A stretch of 14,148 nt of DNA from DROE01 sp964569865. Its GTDB lineage: Bacteria > Pseudomonadota > Alphaproteobacteria > Rhizobiales > Devosiaceae. The notes under the pieces are model-generated. The model made no database searches. It had not been told where the DNA came from and saw only the letters and a list, made by a program, of their open reading frames with translations. The number at the start of each line of letters is the position of its first letter. Position 1 is the first letter of the stretch. Of the stretch, positions 1-6,878 are shown piece by piece. The stretch covers positions 1 through 14,148 of the forward strand of contig CAZMVQ010000063.1 in NCBI GenBank assembly GCA_964569865.1, in the 5' to 3' direction. The position numbers and the translations under genes are program-made.

Positions 1-419
1 CCAATACGATCAATATATTCCCCATACATGCGATCACGCTCGGCATCACGCACCTTTTGCACGATAACCTGTTTAGCGGACTGGGCAGCGATACGGTCAA
101 ATTCAATCGGGGGCAAAGGCTCAGAGAGATAATCGCCGAATTTGGCGTCGGCAATCTGCTTTTTTGCTTCGCTTAGAGAAATCTGACGTGCGGATTCTTC
201 CACATTCTCGACAATTTCCAGCAGTCTCCACAGGCTCATTTCGCCGGTTTTGGGATCAATTTCAGTCTTAACCTCGGTTTCAGCACCATAACGGGCCCGG
301 GCAGCACGGGAAATGGCATCCTGCATGGCTTCAATGACTATCATCCGGTCAATGGATTTTTCCCGGGCTACGGCATCAGCAATTTGCAATAGCTCTAGTC
401 GATTGGCTGAAACGGACAT
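1..419 (-). CDS. nusA: Transcription termination/antitermination factor NusA, N-terminal part (cut by window edge)
   Basis: The reverse strand from 419 encodes about 139 residues starting MSVSANRLELLQIADAVARE, with no stop before the window edge. This is the N-terminal RNA polymerase-binding domain of NusA. Recognisable pieces are the EKSIDRMIVIEAMQDAI segment, the ARARYGAET turn and the late segment RDRMYGEYIDRIG that leads toward the S1 domain. NusA binds RNA polymerase and modulates pausing, intrinsic termination and rRNA antitermination; its S1 and KH domains lie outside the window. The ATG is preceded by AAGGAAA at a good distance. It follows the rimP stop by 25 bases, so the usual rimP-nusA-infB operon is likely. 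Identity rests on this domain and on the canonical rimP neighbour. Confidence 0.95.
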   Translation of the reverse strand, partial: MSVSANRLELLQIADAVAREKSIDRMIVIEAMQDAISRAARARYGAETEVKTEIDPKTGEMSLWRLLEIVENVEESARQISLSEAKKQIADAKFGDYLSEPLPPIEFDRIAAQSAKQVIVQKVRDAERDRMYGEYIDRI

Positions 420-438
420 TGTTAATTTCCTTTTAAGT

Positions 439-456
439 CTTTGGTTAACTTTGGTT
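439..456. repeat. Short direct repeat CTTTGGTT x2, period 10, across the rimP stop
   Basis: CTTTGGTT occurs at 439-446 and 449-456. On the coding strand it reads AACCAAAG twice, ten bases apart, and the rimP TAA (445-447) falls inside it. It looks like a small slippage duplication at the 3' end of the gene. An 8-mer pair can arise by chance, so the call is modest. Confidence 0.4.
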
Positions 457-1029
457 TTGTTCAATTTCGGTTATTTCAGGATCATCCAAAACAGGGTTTT
501 TTTCCTGTTCGGTGCGGGCTTCCTCCAGCAAGCGATCACTAAGGATAAGTTTGGCGAAGGAAATATCTGTCATGGGCAGGTCCATATCGGCAATCGCCCC
601 GTCGGCAACATCGGGAAGGGTTATGGTAACCTTGCCATCTTTCACCTGTTTGATAAGGCCACGAAAGCGCTTGCGCCCGTTGAGCATTTGCGACAGCTCG
701 ACCCGGGCCTCATGACCCTGCCAACGCAAAAAATCGCGCTCTCGCACCAAAGGCCGATCAACTCCGGGGGATGATACTTCCAAATGATAGGCGCCATCAA
801 TTGGCTCTTCGGCATCCAGCAGGGCAGAAATTTCATTGCTGAATTCCTGGCACTGGGCGATGGTGAATTTACCGTTGTCATCTTCAGCCATGATTTGCAG
901 GGTGCAGCCATTGTCAGGTAATATTTTTACCCGAACAAGATCAAATCCCATTTCCACAGCTACCGGCTCAACGATCGAAGCGATGCGTTGTTCCTGTCCG
1001 GTTTCATTGATGTAGCGTTGCTGAGGCAA
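445..1029 (-). CDS. rimP: Ribosome maturation factor RimP
   Basis: This 194-residue protein matches RimP, which assists late assembly of the 30S subunit in the cytoplasm. The N-terminal domain runs from the ETGQEQRIASIVEPVAVEMGFDLVRV segment to about residue 90 and carries the family signature YHLEVSSPGVDRPL. A C-terminal Sm-like beta domain follows (GHEARVELSQMLNGRKRFRGLI onward), with an acidic tail rich in E and D. The start codon is TTG: an in-frame TGA lies 30 bases upstream with no ATG or GTG between, and the next ATG falls inside the conserved domain. An AGGA lies 11 bases before the TTG, a long spacing. The gene follows a strong terminator behind trmB, so it probably begins its own transcription unit with nusA. 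A 10-nt near-tandem repeat covers the stop codon. Confidence 0.95.
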   Translation of the reverse strand: MPQQRYINETGQEQRIASIVEPVAVEMGFDLVRVKILPDNGCTLQIMAEDDNGKFTIAQCQEFSNEISALLDAEEPIDGAYHLEVSSPGVDRPLVRERDFLRWQGHEARVELSQMLNGRKRFRGLIKQVKDGKVTITLPDVADGAIADMDLPMTDISFAKLILSDRLLEEARTEQEKNPVLDDPEITEIEQNQS

Positions 1030-1076
1030 GTTTTTTTGATTCCTGATGTTTTTTAGTCACTAAAAATTTAGGCAAT

Positions 1077-1108
1077 AAAAAAGAGCGGGGCCGGTTGGCA
1101 CCCACTCT
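1077..1108 (-). terminator. Intrinsic terminator after trmB
   Basis: Read on the minus strand, arms 1097-1108 and 1082-1092 form an 11-bp stem with one bulged base and one G-T wobble, closed by an AACC tetraloop (1093-1096). The 3' arm runs into TTTTTTATT (A-tract 1077-1082 on the plus strand). A GC-rich stem, tight loop and U-tract make a textbook Rho-independent terminator. It lies 105 bases past the trmB stop and 48 bases before the rimP start, so it should separate the metK-trmB transcript from rimP-nusA. Confidence 0.85.
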
Positions 1109-1135
1109 CGCAAGTTGATCTTGAGAATTTAGATT

Positions 1136-1147
1136 TGATATATATCA
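1136..1147. other. Perfect 12-nt palindrome TGATATATATCA
   Basis: The sequence is identical to its own reverse complement and lies between the trmB stop and the terminator. It could be a protein-binding site or simply AT-rich intergenic DNA. Nothing nearby links it to a promoter. Confidence 0.25.
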
Positions 1148-1213
1148 GCGCGCAGCTTTTATCAAGGTTAGTTTTTATTTGGTGTTTTTAAGATTATAAC
1201 GGGAGGCTTAGGG

Positions 1214-1945
1214 TCAGGACCTATTAAAACTAAAATAAAAACTTTTCTCACGCCCCTCACGCCTTGCCTTGGCCTCATATCTGGTGGGCTGCCAGCCAGC
1301 AAAGGGAATATGCCAGAATTGGGGTTTTGAGGAGGTTTGCCACTCAAAAAGGGGCTGGCGCTGCATGTGGGCCAAGGTCCAGTTGGCATAATCCTCGATA
1401 TCGGTGGCGAAATAAAACTTGCCGCCCGGAATAATTACCCGCGCCAATTCCTTAAGGGTAATGGCAGAGATAAACCGGCGTTTATTATGACGCAATTTTG
1501 GCCATGGGTCCGGATAAAGCAGATAACAGCTATCAATCGAAGCACAGGGAAGTGCTTTTAACAGCAGATAGGCATCTTCAGTAAACAGGGAAATATTGGC
1601 GATATTTTCCCTATCAATTATTTTTAATATTTTGCCAATGCCGCCGGTGAAGACCTCACAACCGATAAAATCATCATCCGGGTTTTCTTGAGCCAAACGG
1701 GTCAGATGTTCACCGCCGCCATAGCCGATTTCCATAATTTTTTTATGATTTGGCCGGCCAGCTAATTCTTCGATCTCAAATTGCCCCCCATCGGGCAATT
1801 CCACTTTTATTCGGGGCAATAGCGAATCAAACAATTGCATTTGCGCCCCATGCAGGCGCTTGCCCGAGATTCGGCCAAAGAATGCCCGGTGTTCGGTTTT
1901 GGAGCGCTCCGATTTGTCGTGCGGCGGTTTTGAGCCTTTAGTCAT
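1214..1945 (-). CDS. trmB: tRNA (guanine-N7-)-methyltransferase TrmB
   Basis: TrmB uses SAM to make m7G at position 46 of tRNA variable loops. From the ATG at 1945 the protein has 243 residues. The SAM-binding glycine-rich loop EIGYGGGEH is at about residues 72-80, and CEVFTGGIGK follows. The family hallmark LYPDPWPKLRHNKRR is at about 143-157, then FATDIEDYA and a C-terminal PTRYEAKARREGR that matches the TKFExR region. The frame is open back to a TTG at 1960, which would add five residues (MKLAS). I prefer the ATG because related proteins start close to this point and neither codon has a clear ribosome-binding site. The gene starts 34 bases after the metK stop, so the SAM synthase and this SAM user are probably cotranscribed. 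A strong terminator follows. Confidence 0.95.
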   Translation of the reverse strand: MTKGSKPPHDKSERSKTEHRAFFGRISGKRLHGAQMQLFDSLLPRIKVELPDGGQFEIEELAGRPNHKKIMEIGYGGGEHLTRLAQENPDDDFIGCEVFTGGIGKILKIIDRENIANISLFTEDAYLLLKALPCASIDSCYLLYPDPWPKLRHNKRRFISAITLKELARVIIPGGKFYFATDIEDYANWTLAHMQRQPLFEWQTSSKPQFWHIPFAGWQPTRYEAKARREGREKSFYFSFNRS

Positions 1946-1979
1946 AGAAGCCAACTTCAAAAATACCAGAGCCTATCAG

Positions 1980-3221
1980 CTATTGCGCAATTGCCTGCTT
2001 TAAAGCCTTGATCAGGTCGAGCTTTTCCCACGGGAAAGTGCCGCCACGGCCCGGTTTGCGGCCAAAATGACCATAAGCGGATGTTTTGGCATATATGGGG
2101 CGATTAAGATCAAGGGTTTTTCTAATTCCTGTTGGGGAAAGGTCCATCACCTGCTCAACGGCTTTTTCGATTTTTTCATCGTCAACCGTTCCGGTACCGT
2201 GGGTATCAATAAATATCGAAAGCGGCTTGGCGATGCCAATGGCATAGGAGAGTTGAATGGTGCAACGTTCGGCGAATTTGGCGGCAACGATGTTTTTGGC
2301 CAGATAGCGGGCCGCATAGGCAGCCGAGCGATCAACCTTGGTGGTATCTTTGCCCGAAAATGCTCCACCACCATGGGGAGCGGCACCACCATAGGTATCA
2401 ACAATGATTTTGCGACCCGTGACCCCGGCATCACCATCAGGCCCGCCAATAACAAATTTACCGGTGGGGTTGATGTACCAGACACAATCATCAGCAATTT
2501 TAAAACCTTCAAGGGCTTCTAGAATATAAGGTTCAACAACCTGGCGCACCTTGGCCGAATCCCAGCTTTCGTCCATGTGCTGGGTGGAAAGCACAATCTG
2601 GGTCACTTCATAGGGCTTGTCATCAACATAGCGAATGGTAATTTGACTTTTTGCATCCGGGCCAAGTTTGCCCACGTCACCAACGCCCGCTTTTCTGGCG
2701 ACTGCCAACAATTCAAGAATTTTATGGGCGCAGTGGATGGTTGCCGGCATATATTCGCTGGTATCATTGCAGGCATAGCCAAACATTATGCCCTGATCAC
2801 CCGCTCCTTCTGAACCGTTTGCATCAGCTGCACTATCGACACCCTGAGCAATATGGGCCGATTGGAAATGCAACAAAATATCAATTTTTGCCTTTTTCCA
2901 ATGAAAACCATCCTGCTCATAACCAATGTCTTTTATGGCCCGGCGGGCGGCCGAGCGAAAACGGGACGGATTGATTACATCATTGCCGTTTTTGTCTTTT
3001 TTGATCAGCGTTGATGGAACCCGCACCTCTCCAGCGATTACCACCCGGTTGGTGGTGGCCAGAGTTTCGCACGCTATGCGAACATCCATCGGGTCAGTGC
3101 CGGTTTTTTTTGCCTCCTTATAAACAAGATCAACAATCTCATCAGAAATACGATCACAAACCTTATCAGGATGCCCCTCGGAAACAGATTCAGAGGTGAA
3201 CAAAAACGAAGAGCGGGCCAA
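1980..3221 (-). CDS. metK: S-adenosylmethionine synthase MetK
   Basis: MetK makes SAM from methionine and ATP, as a cytoplasmic oligomer. The 413-residue protein is full length and longer than the E. coli enzyme (384), as in many alphaproteobacteria. Visible motifs are FTSESVSEGHPDKVCDRISDE at the N-terminus, GAGDQGIMFGYA (about 139-150), KFVIGGPDGDAGVTGRK (about 255-271), the loop GGGAFSGKD (284-292) and DRSAAYAARY (297-306). The start is TTG: an in-frame TGA lies 18 bases upstream, the protein begins exactly where the family does, and GGAGA precedes it by six bases. SAM from this enzyme would serve TrmB and MiaB among others. The leader holds a hairpin followed by a U-tract. A regulator gene of the Xre type, often found directly upstream in Rhizobiales, is absent. 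Confidence 0.98.
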   Translation of the reverse strand: MARSSFLFTSESVSEGHPDKVCDRISDEIVDLVYKEAKKTGTDPMDVRIACETLATTNRVVIAGEVRVPSTLIKKDKNGNDVINPSRFRSAARRAIKDIGYEQDGFHWKKAKIDILLHFQSAHIAQGVDSAADANGSEGAGDQGIMFGYACNDTSEYMPATIHCAHKILELLAVARKAGVGDVGKLGPDAKSQITIRYVDDKPYEVTQIVLSTQHMDESWDSAKVRQVVEPYILEALEGFKIADDCVWYINPTGKFVIGGPDGDAGVTGRKIIVDTYGGAAPHGGGAFSGKDTTKVDRSAAYAARYLAKNIVAAKFAERCTIQLSYAIGIAKPLSIFIDTHGTGTVDDEKIEKAVEQVMDLSPTGIRKTLDLNRPIYAKTSAYGHFGRKPGRGGTFPWEKLDLIKALKQAIAQ

Positions 3222-3227
3222 TATATT

Positions 3228-3232
3228 TCTCC
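3228..3232 (-). promoter_or_regulatory. Ribosome-binding site of metK (GGAGA)
   Basis: GGAGA on the minus strand lies six bases before the TTG at 3221. Together with the in-frame TGA just upstream and the family-typical N-terminus, it fixes TTG as the metK start. Confidence 0.7.
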
Positions 3233-3256
3233 AATTTCAAAATCAAACAGGTGCGC

Positions 3257-3279
3257 AAAAAAAATGGGGGTCCAGACCC
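3257..3279 (-). terminator. Hairpin with U-tract in the lnt-metK gap
   Basis: On the minus strand GGGTC-TG-GACCC (3268-3279) is a perfect inverted repeat. Three bases later comes a run of eight T (plus-strand A at 3257-3264). The layout is that of a terminator, though the stem is only about five pairs. It could end the corC-lnt transcript or act as an attenuator in the metK leader, 36 bases before the metK start. I could not fit an alternative antiterminator pairing by eye. Confidence 0.4.
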
Positions 3280-3324
3280 AAAAATTTACCGATCAGTGCT
3301 TTCTTTTGTCACTCCATAACCGAT

Positions 3325-3339
3325 GGGTCAAGGATGACA
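3325..3339. repeat. Possible decayed REP-like sequence
   Basis: GGGTCAAGGATGACA resembles one side of the intergenic palindromes common in alphaproteobacteria, which read roughly GGGTCAAG-CCCG-AGGATGAC, with the central CCCG lost. It lies in the gap between lnt and metK. The match is from memory of the repeat type, and only one degenerate copy is seen here. Confidence 0.25.
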
Positions 3340-3361
3340 TAAAGAAAAGTTTATATGATTG

Positions 3362-3383
3362 AAATCCTAGCAGCTAAATCCTA
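3362..3383. repeat. Direct repeat AAATCCTA x2, period 14, after lnt
   Basis: AAATCCTA occurs at 3362-3369 and 3376-3383, exactly 14 bases apart, just past the lnt stop. The remaining six bases of each unit differ, so this is an old or chance duplication. It shares its period with the repeats at the tsaB end and the rimI leader. Confidence 0.35.
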
Positions 3384-3391
3384 CTGATTAG

Positions 3392-5005
3392 TTATGGACG
3401 CGAGGAGCGCAAACGCGTAATCGCCACAAAACCAAAGCCAAGCAGCAAAGCGCCAAAAAATGGCAGGTTCAGATATCTGGAAAAAAACGTTGGCTTGATA
3501 CGATTGGGCATATTTGCATCAACAATTCCAATTTCTCCGGGTTCAAGAACAGAACTTAGGCGTCCCAATGGGTCAATAATGGCACTTTTGCCGGTATTGG
3601 CCACCCTGACCATGGGCAATCCCTGCTCCACCGCGCGCAGGCGGGCATGTTGAAAACTCTGGGCGGGACCGATGGAATTATCAAACCAGCCATCGTTGGT
3701 GAGATTTAGGATAAATTGCGCCCTTTGGGCAGCCCCGTCAGGAGAATTAGAAAATAAAGCGCCGGAAAATATGGCCTCATAACAAATAAGGGGTAAAAAT
3801 GGCGGGGTGGTGGGTGTTTGCATCAGATTGCGGCTTTCGCCCGCCGACCAGCCCTTAAAGGTGGTGACAAACTGCTTGATACCAATGGAATTTAGCAACG
3901 ATTCAATGGGCAGATATTCACCAAACGGCACCAGATGGGTTTTATCATAGGAAGACAGGGTTTCTCCATTGGAGCCGATGGCCAGAATTGAATTATATTC
4001 CAGCTCCTGCAAATTGGCAGCGAGCTGGCGGCGCGGCGCTCCGGTAATCAAAGTTGTGCCATCAGGCAGCATATCGGCAATGCGCACCAGAGCCTCGGGA
4101 AAATCGGACAAAAAGAACGGCAGGGCAGCTTCGGGCCAAATCAAATGGGTAACATCCAGCAGGCCGTTATCATTTGGTCCGGTGCGTGAAGTGGACATGG
4201 CAAGCAGGCGCTCAAGTATAATTTGAGCACTTTCAGGCTGCCATTTTTCGCTTTGTAATATTCCGGGTTGCACCAGACGCAGGCGCATATCATCTCGCTG
4301 GGAAATTTGAATTTCATTCAGGCGATATTGGCCAAAGCCCAATTGTATGGCCAGCAGCACAAAAATCGTAAACAGGGGGACTAATCTTTTGCTTAAAGAC
4401 CTCTCATCCGCCGGCCAGACAAGGGCGGGCAAAAAACCCAAAAAAGCTGCCAGCAAGGTCAGCCCATAAATCCCGACGACCGAAGCAAGCTGCATCATGG
4501 TCACGTTGGCACTAAGGGCATACCCTAAAACATCAAAGGGAAAACCGGTAAATAATGTTCCGCGCAAAAACTCCGCTAAAGCCAAAAAGACGCTCAAAGA
4601 AATTATGCGCATAAATGAGTTTGACCAGAAGAAATGGGCCGCAGCACTGGCCAGACCCCAAAAAATTGCCAGAATCGCTGCAAGGCCCAGCACGGCAAAC
4701 GGAATGGCAAAAACAAACACGCCCCCATCGACCAAAAAGGCAAACCCGACCCAATGCAGGGCGACGGCAAAATAGCCAAGGCCAAAGCTAAAACCAATCC
4801 AGAACGAGGGACCAAAAACAAGCCCCAATCCACCGGAGCGCTCAGCTCCGTCAAGGCACCAAATCCACAGAGGAAAAGTGACAAACAACAGGGGTAAAAA
4901 CAAAAACGGCGGCATGGAAAGGGCCGCAATGGCACCGGCAATCAGCATTATCAGCAAGCGCCGCCAGCCAAAAGACAGGATACAGGTCCGAGAAATCCAG
5001 CTCAA
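3392..5005 (-). CDS. lnt: Apolipoprotein N-acyltransferase Lnt
   Basis: Lnt adds the third acyl chain to the N-terminal cysteine of lipoproteins at the periplasmic face of the inner membrane. This 537-residue protein has several N-terminal membrane segments (about residues 15-45, 65-90, 95-120, 130-150, 165-195 and 208-222). A nitrilase-like domain follows, and a final membrane helix lies near residues 512-532. The catalytic triad is visible: Glu292 in LIWPEAALPFF, Lys355 in SSYDKTHLVPFGEYLP and Cys408 in LICYEAIF. The start is TTG: an in-frame TAG lies 12 bases upstream, and the next ATG is inside the first membrane helix. The ribosome-binding site is weak. It follows corC by 96 bases, the common corC-lnt pairing. 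The protein appears intact. Confidence 0.97.
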   Translation of the reverse strand: MSWISRTCILSFGWRRLLIMLIAGAIAALSMPPFLFLPLLFVTFPLWIWCLDGAERSGGLGLVFGPSFWIGFSFGLGYFAVALHWVGFAFLVDGGVFVFAIPFAVLGLAAILAIFWGLASAAAHFFWSNSFMRIISLSVFLALAEFLRGTLFTGFPFDVLGYALSANVTMMQLASVVGIYGLTLLAAFLGFLPALVWPADERSLSKRLVPLFTIFVLLAIQLGFGQYRLNEIQISQRDDMRLRLVQPGILQSEKWQPESAQIILERLLAMSTSRTGPNDNGLLDVTHLIWPEAALPFFLSDFPEALVRIADMLPDGTTLITGAPRRQLAANLQELEYNSILAIGSNGETLSSYDKTHLVPFGEYLPIESLLNSIGIKQFVTTFKGWSAGESRNLMQTPTTPPFLPLICYEAIFSGALFSNSPDGAAQRAQFILNLTNDGWFDNSIGPAQSFQHARLRAVEQGLPMVRVANTGKSAIIDPLGRLSSVLEPGEIGIVDANMPNRIKPTFFSRYLNLPFFGALLLGFGFVAITRLRSSRP

Positions 5006-5101
5006 AATATTTGCCTATTCATTTTTTGCCAACACCGATTTTGCCACCTATATCTCACCTACATTTAAAGCCAATATTGCAAAAAAAGGATTTTTAGAAG
5101 A

Positions 5102-6223
5102 TCAACTGGATTTTTGCGAGCGAGAATCAATTATAGATTCACTATCTGATTCTACTTCAATATCAGTATCTTGGCGAGATTTAGCTCGAACATTGAGCTT
5201 GCGGGGACGGCGCAATATGCGCACCTTTTTTACCCGGCGTGGATCAGCCTGCAAAATTTCAAACTCAAAACCCTTTAACTGGGTTATGACCTCGCCGCGA
5301 ACCGGAATCCTATCAATCAGCGCAAATACCAGACCACCAAGCGTGTCTGCCTCCTGAGAAAATTCAACCGGATCAAAATCGGTGCCAATTACCTTTTGCA
5401 ATTCCTCCAAAGAAGCTCTTGCTTCGGCAATATAGACATTGTCTGCCTGTTTGATCACCAGCGCCAGCTCTTCATCATCATGCTCATCTTCGATATCGCC
5501 AACCACTGCCTCCAAAAGATCTTCAATGGAAACCAGACCATCGGTGCCGCCATATTCATCTACGACAATTGCCATATGCAATCTTGTGGCCTGCATGGAT
5601 TGCAACAGATCCCCAACCGGCATCGAGGGGGGGACAAACAAAACCTCGCGAGCAAAATCCAAAGCCTTGAGCTTTTTTTTCAGAACCGGATTGAGCAATT
5701 TAATCGGCGAGCCGTTAGGCTTTTCAACGGGGGCGGAAACATGTTGCAAGGCATCCTTGATATGGATCATGCCGACAATATTATCCAGGTTTTCAGAAAA
5801 CAGGGGCAATCTGGAATGGCCGGAACTGCGAAATTTTTCCACCAGTTCACCAAGGCTGTCCTCATCGTCCGCTGCCTCAATATCAACCCTTGGCACCATC
5901 ACGTCTTCAACGCGAACGGCTGAAAGTTTTAGAACATTGGCCAGCATTGTGCGCTCGGAACCGGAAAACGAGCCGGTTTTACTATTTTCGCCCTGCAATG
6001 CCAATTGAAGGGAATCACGCAAAGAAATATCCGGCTGGGAAAGGGCATTTTTTATTCTGCTCCAAAGACCCGCAGGCTGCGAAGGGGCTTTGTTCTTCAA
6101 CAAAACACTCACTTGTGAGGAATTTGAAGGTTTTTTGGGGCTTTTTTCACCAAAATCTGTTTCGTCGCCTTTAAGGCGATGCGGCCGGGACGCCGCGACG
6201 ATAGAAGGGTCAGTTTCGTTCAT
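5102..6223 (-). CDS. corC: CBS-domain protein of the CorC/HlyC (TlyC) family
   Basis: The 373-residue protein lacks membrane helices. A basic, low-complexity N-terminus of about 85 residues is followed by two CBS domains. The first runs from VEDVMVPRVDIEAAD to VGMIHIKDAL (about 105-160). The second runs from EVLFVPPSMPVGDLL to DEYGGTDGLVSIEDLLEAVVGDIEDEHD (about 190-250). A C-terminal CorC/HlyC transporter-associated domain contains the typical EADTLGGLVFALIDRIPVRGE (about 290-310). Proteins of this family are called hemolysin-like or Mg/Co efflux accessory proteins; CBS domains usually bind adenosine nucleotides. Its place between ybeY and lnt is the conserved one. The substrate and the hemolysin label are uncertain, while the family call is firm. 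Confidence 0.92.
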   Translation of the reverse strand: MNETDPSIVAASRPHRLKGDETDFGEKSPKKPSNSSQVSVLLKNKAPSQPAGLWSRIKNALSQPDISLRDSLQLALQGENSKTGSFSGSERTMLANVLKLSAVRVEDVMVPRVDIEAADDEDSLGELVEKFRSSGHSRLPLFSENLDNIVGMIHIKDALQHVSAPVEKPNGSPIKLLNPVLKKKLKALDFAREVLFVPPSMPVGDLLQSMQATRLHMAIVVDEYGGTDGLVSIEDLLEAVVGDIEDEHDDEELALVIKQADNVYIAEARASLEELQKVIGTDFDPVEFSQEADTLGGLVFALIDRIPVRGEVITQLKGFEFEILQADPRRVKKVRILRRPRKLNVRAKSRQDTDIEVESDSESIIDSRSQKSS

Positions 6224-6338
6224 ATTTTAAGTCCGAAAAATTTGCATATCTCACAAATCCGACGGGAATTTTCTCCGTTTTTATCCGTTCATCAAGCCAT
6301 TTAAGCAATATTTGCTCAACGCAAGTTATCATAAATAT

Positions 6339-6878
6339 TTAGTCGGCGTAAGGATTAGCAATCTTGAGATTGTTCAAGATTTTTATCTCCATACTTTCCA
6401 TCTGATCTGCTTCTTTGTCATTTTGATGATCATAGCCCAAGATATGCACAAATCCGTGCACAACCAGGTGAGTCAGATGATCGCTAAATGCCAGTTGGTT
6501 ATTTTTTGCTTCATTTTCAACCGTTTCCAGACCAAGTATAATATCGCCCAACATACCCTCAAGCGAGGCAAATGGTTCAATCTGGGGAAATGAAAGTACA
6601 TTTGTCGGCTTATCAATTTGGCGCCATTGCTGGTTCAACTCCTGAACATGGGCATCATTGCTCAAGGCAATGCAAATTTCTCCCGCCCCGCCAATTTTAG
6701 GGTTTCCCAACTCAAGGGTGCTAAAAACAGCTTTTCGAATCAATTTATTCAAATCCGCTTCGCCCATTTTTTCCAGCCAGCGCTGATCGGCGACCATCAC
6801 GTCAATTTCCAGCTCAAACGCCAGCCCGCTTTCGGCCTGTTTTTTATCTTTAGCGTTGATTTGCATGGGATTTATCAT
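6339..6878 (-). CDS. ybeY: Endoribonuclease YbeY
   Basis: YbeY is a zinc-dependent RNase used in rRNA maturation and 70S ribosome quality control. The metal site HGFVHILGYDH carries the three histidines (about residues 141, 145 and 151 from this start). LNQQWRQIDKPTNVLSFP and the MLGDIILGLETV strand also match the family. The frame stays open to 7016, but the extra N-terminus is only the antiframe of phoH, so the start must be near the phoH stop. Two ATGs four codons apart are possible. The one at 6878 (179 residues) has AGGG just before it; the one at 6866 (175 residues) does not. Either way the gene overlaps the phoH end by 17 to 29 bases, consistent with translational coupling. The phoH-ybeY pair is conserved widely. 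Confidence 0.95.
   Translation of the reverse strand: MINPMQINAKDKKQAESGLAFELEIDVMVADQRWLEKMGEADLNKLIRKAVFSTLELGNPKIGGAGEICIALSNDAHVQELNQQWRQIDKPTNVLSFPQIEPFASLEGMLGDIILGLETVENEAKNNQLAFSDHLTHLVVHGFVHILGYDHQNDKEADQMESMEIKILNNLKIANPYAD

Noticed and set aside
2067..2522. Plus-strand ORF of 151 residues opposite metK
   Set aside because: It is a shadow of the metK frame, with no ribosome-binding site or recognisable domain.
3222..3391. SAM-II or SAM/SAH riboswitch before metK
   Set aside because: I looked for the conserved core sequences as I remember them and found none next to the ribosome-binding site. A covariance search would settle it.
5396..6008. Two long plus-strand ORFs (175 and 189 residues) opposite corC
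   Set aside because: They are antisense shadows of a well-conserved gene, have no recognisable domain, and read as low-complexity translations of the reverse strand.
6304..6316. Inverted repeat AGCAA-TAT-TTGCT between ybeY and corC
   Set aside because: A five-base stem without a T-tract in AT-rich DNA is expected by chance.
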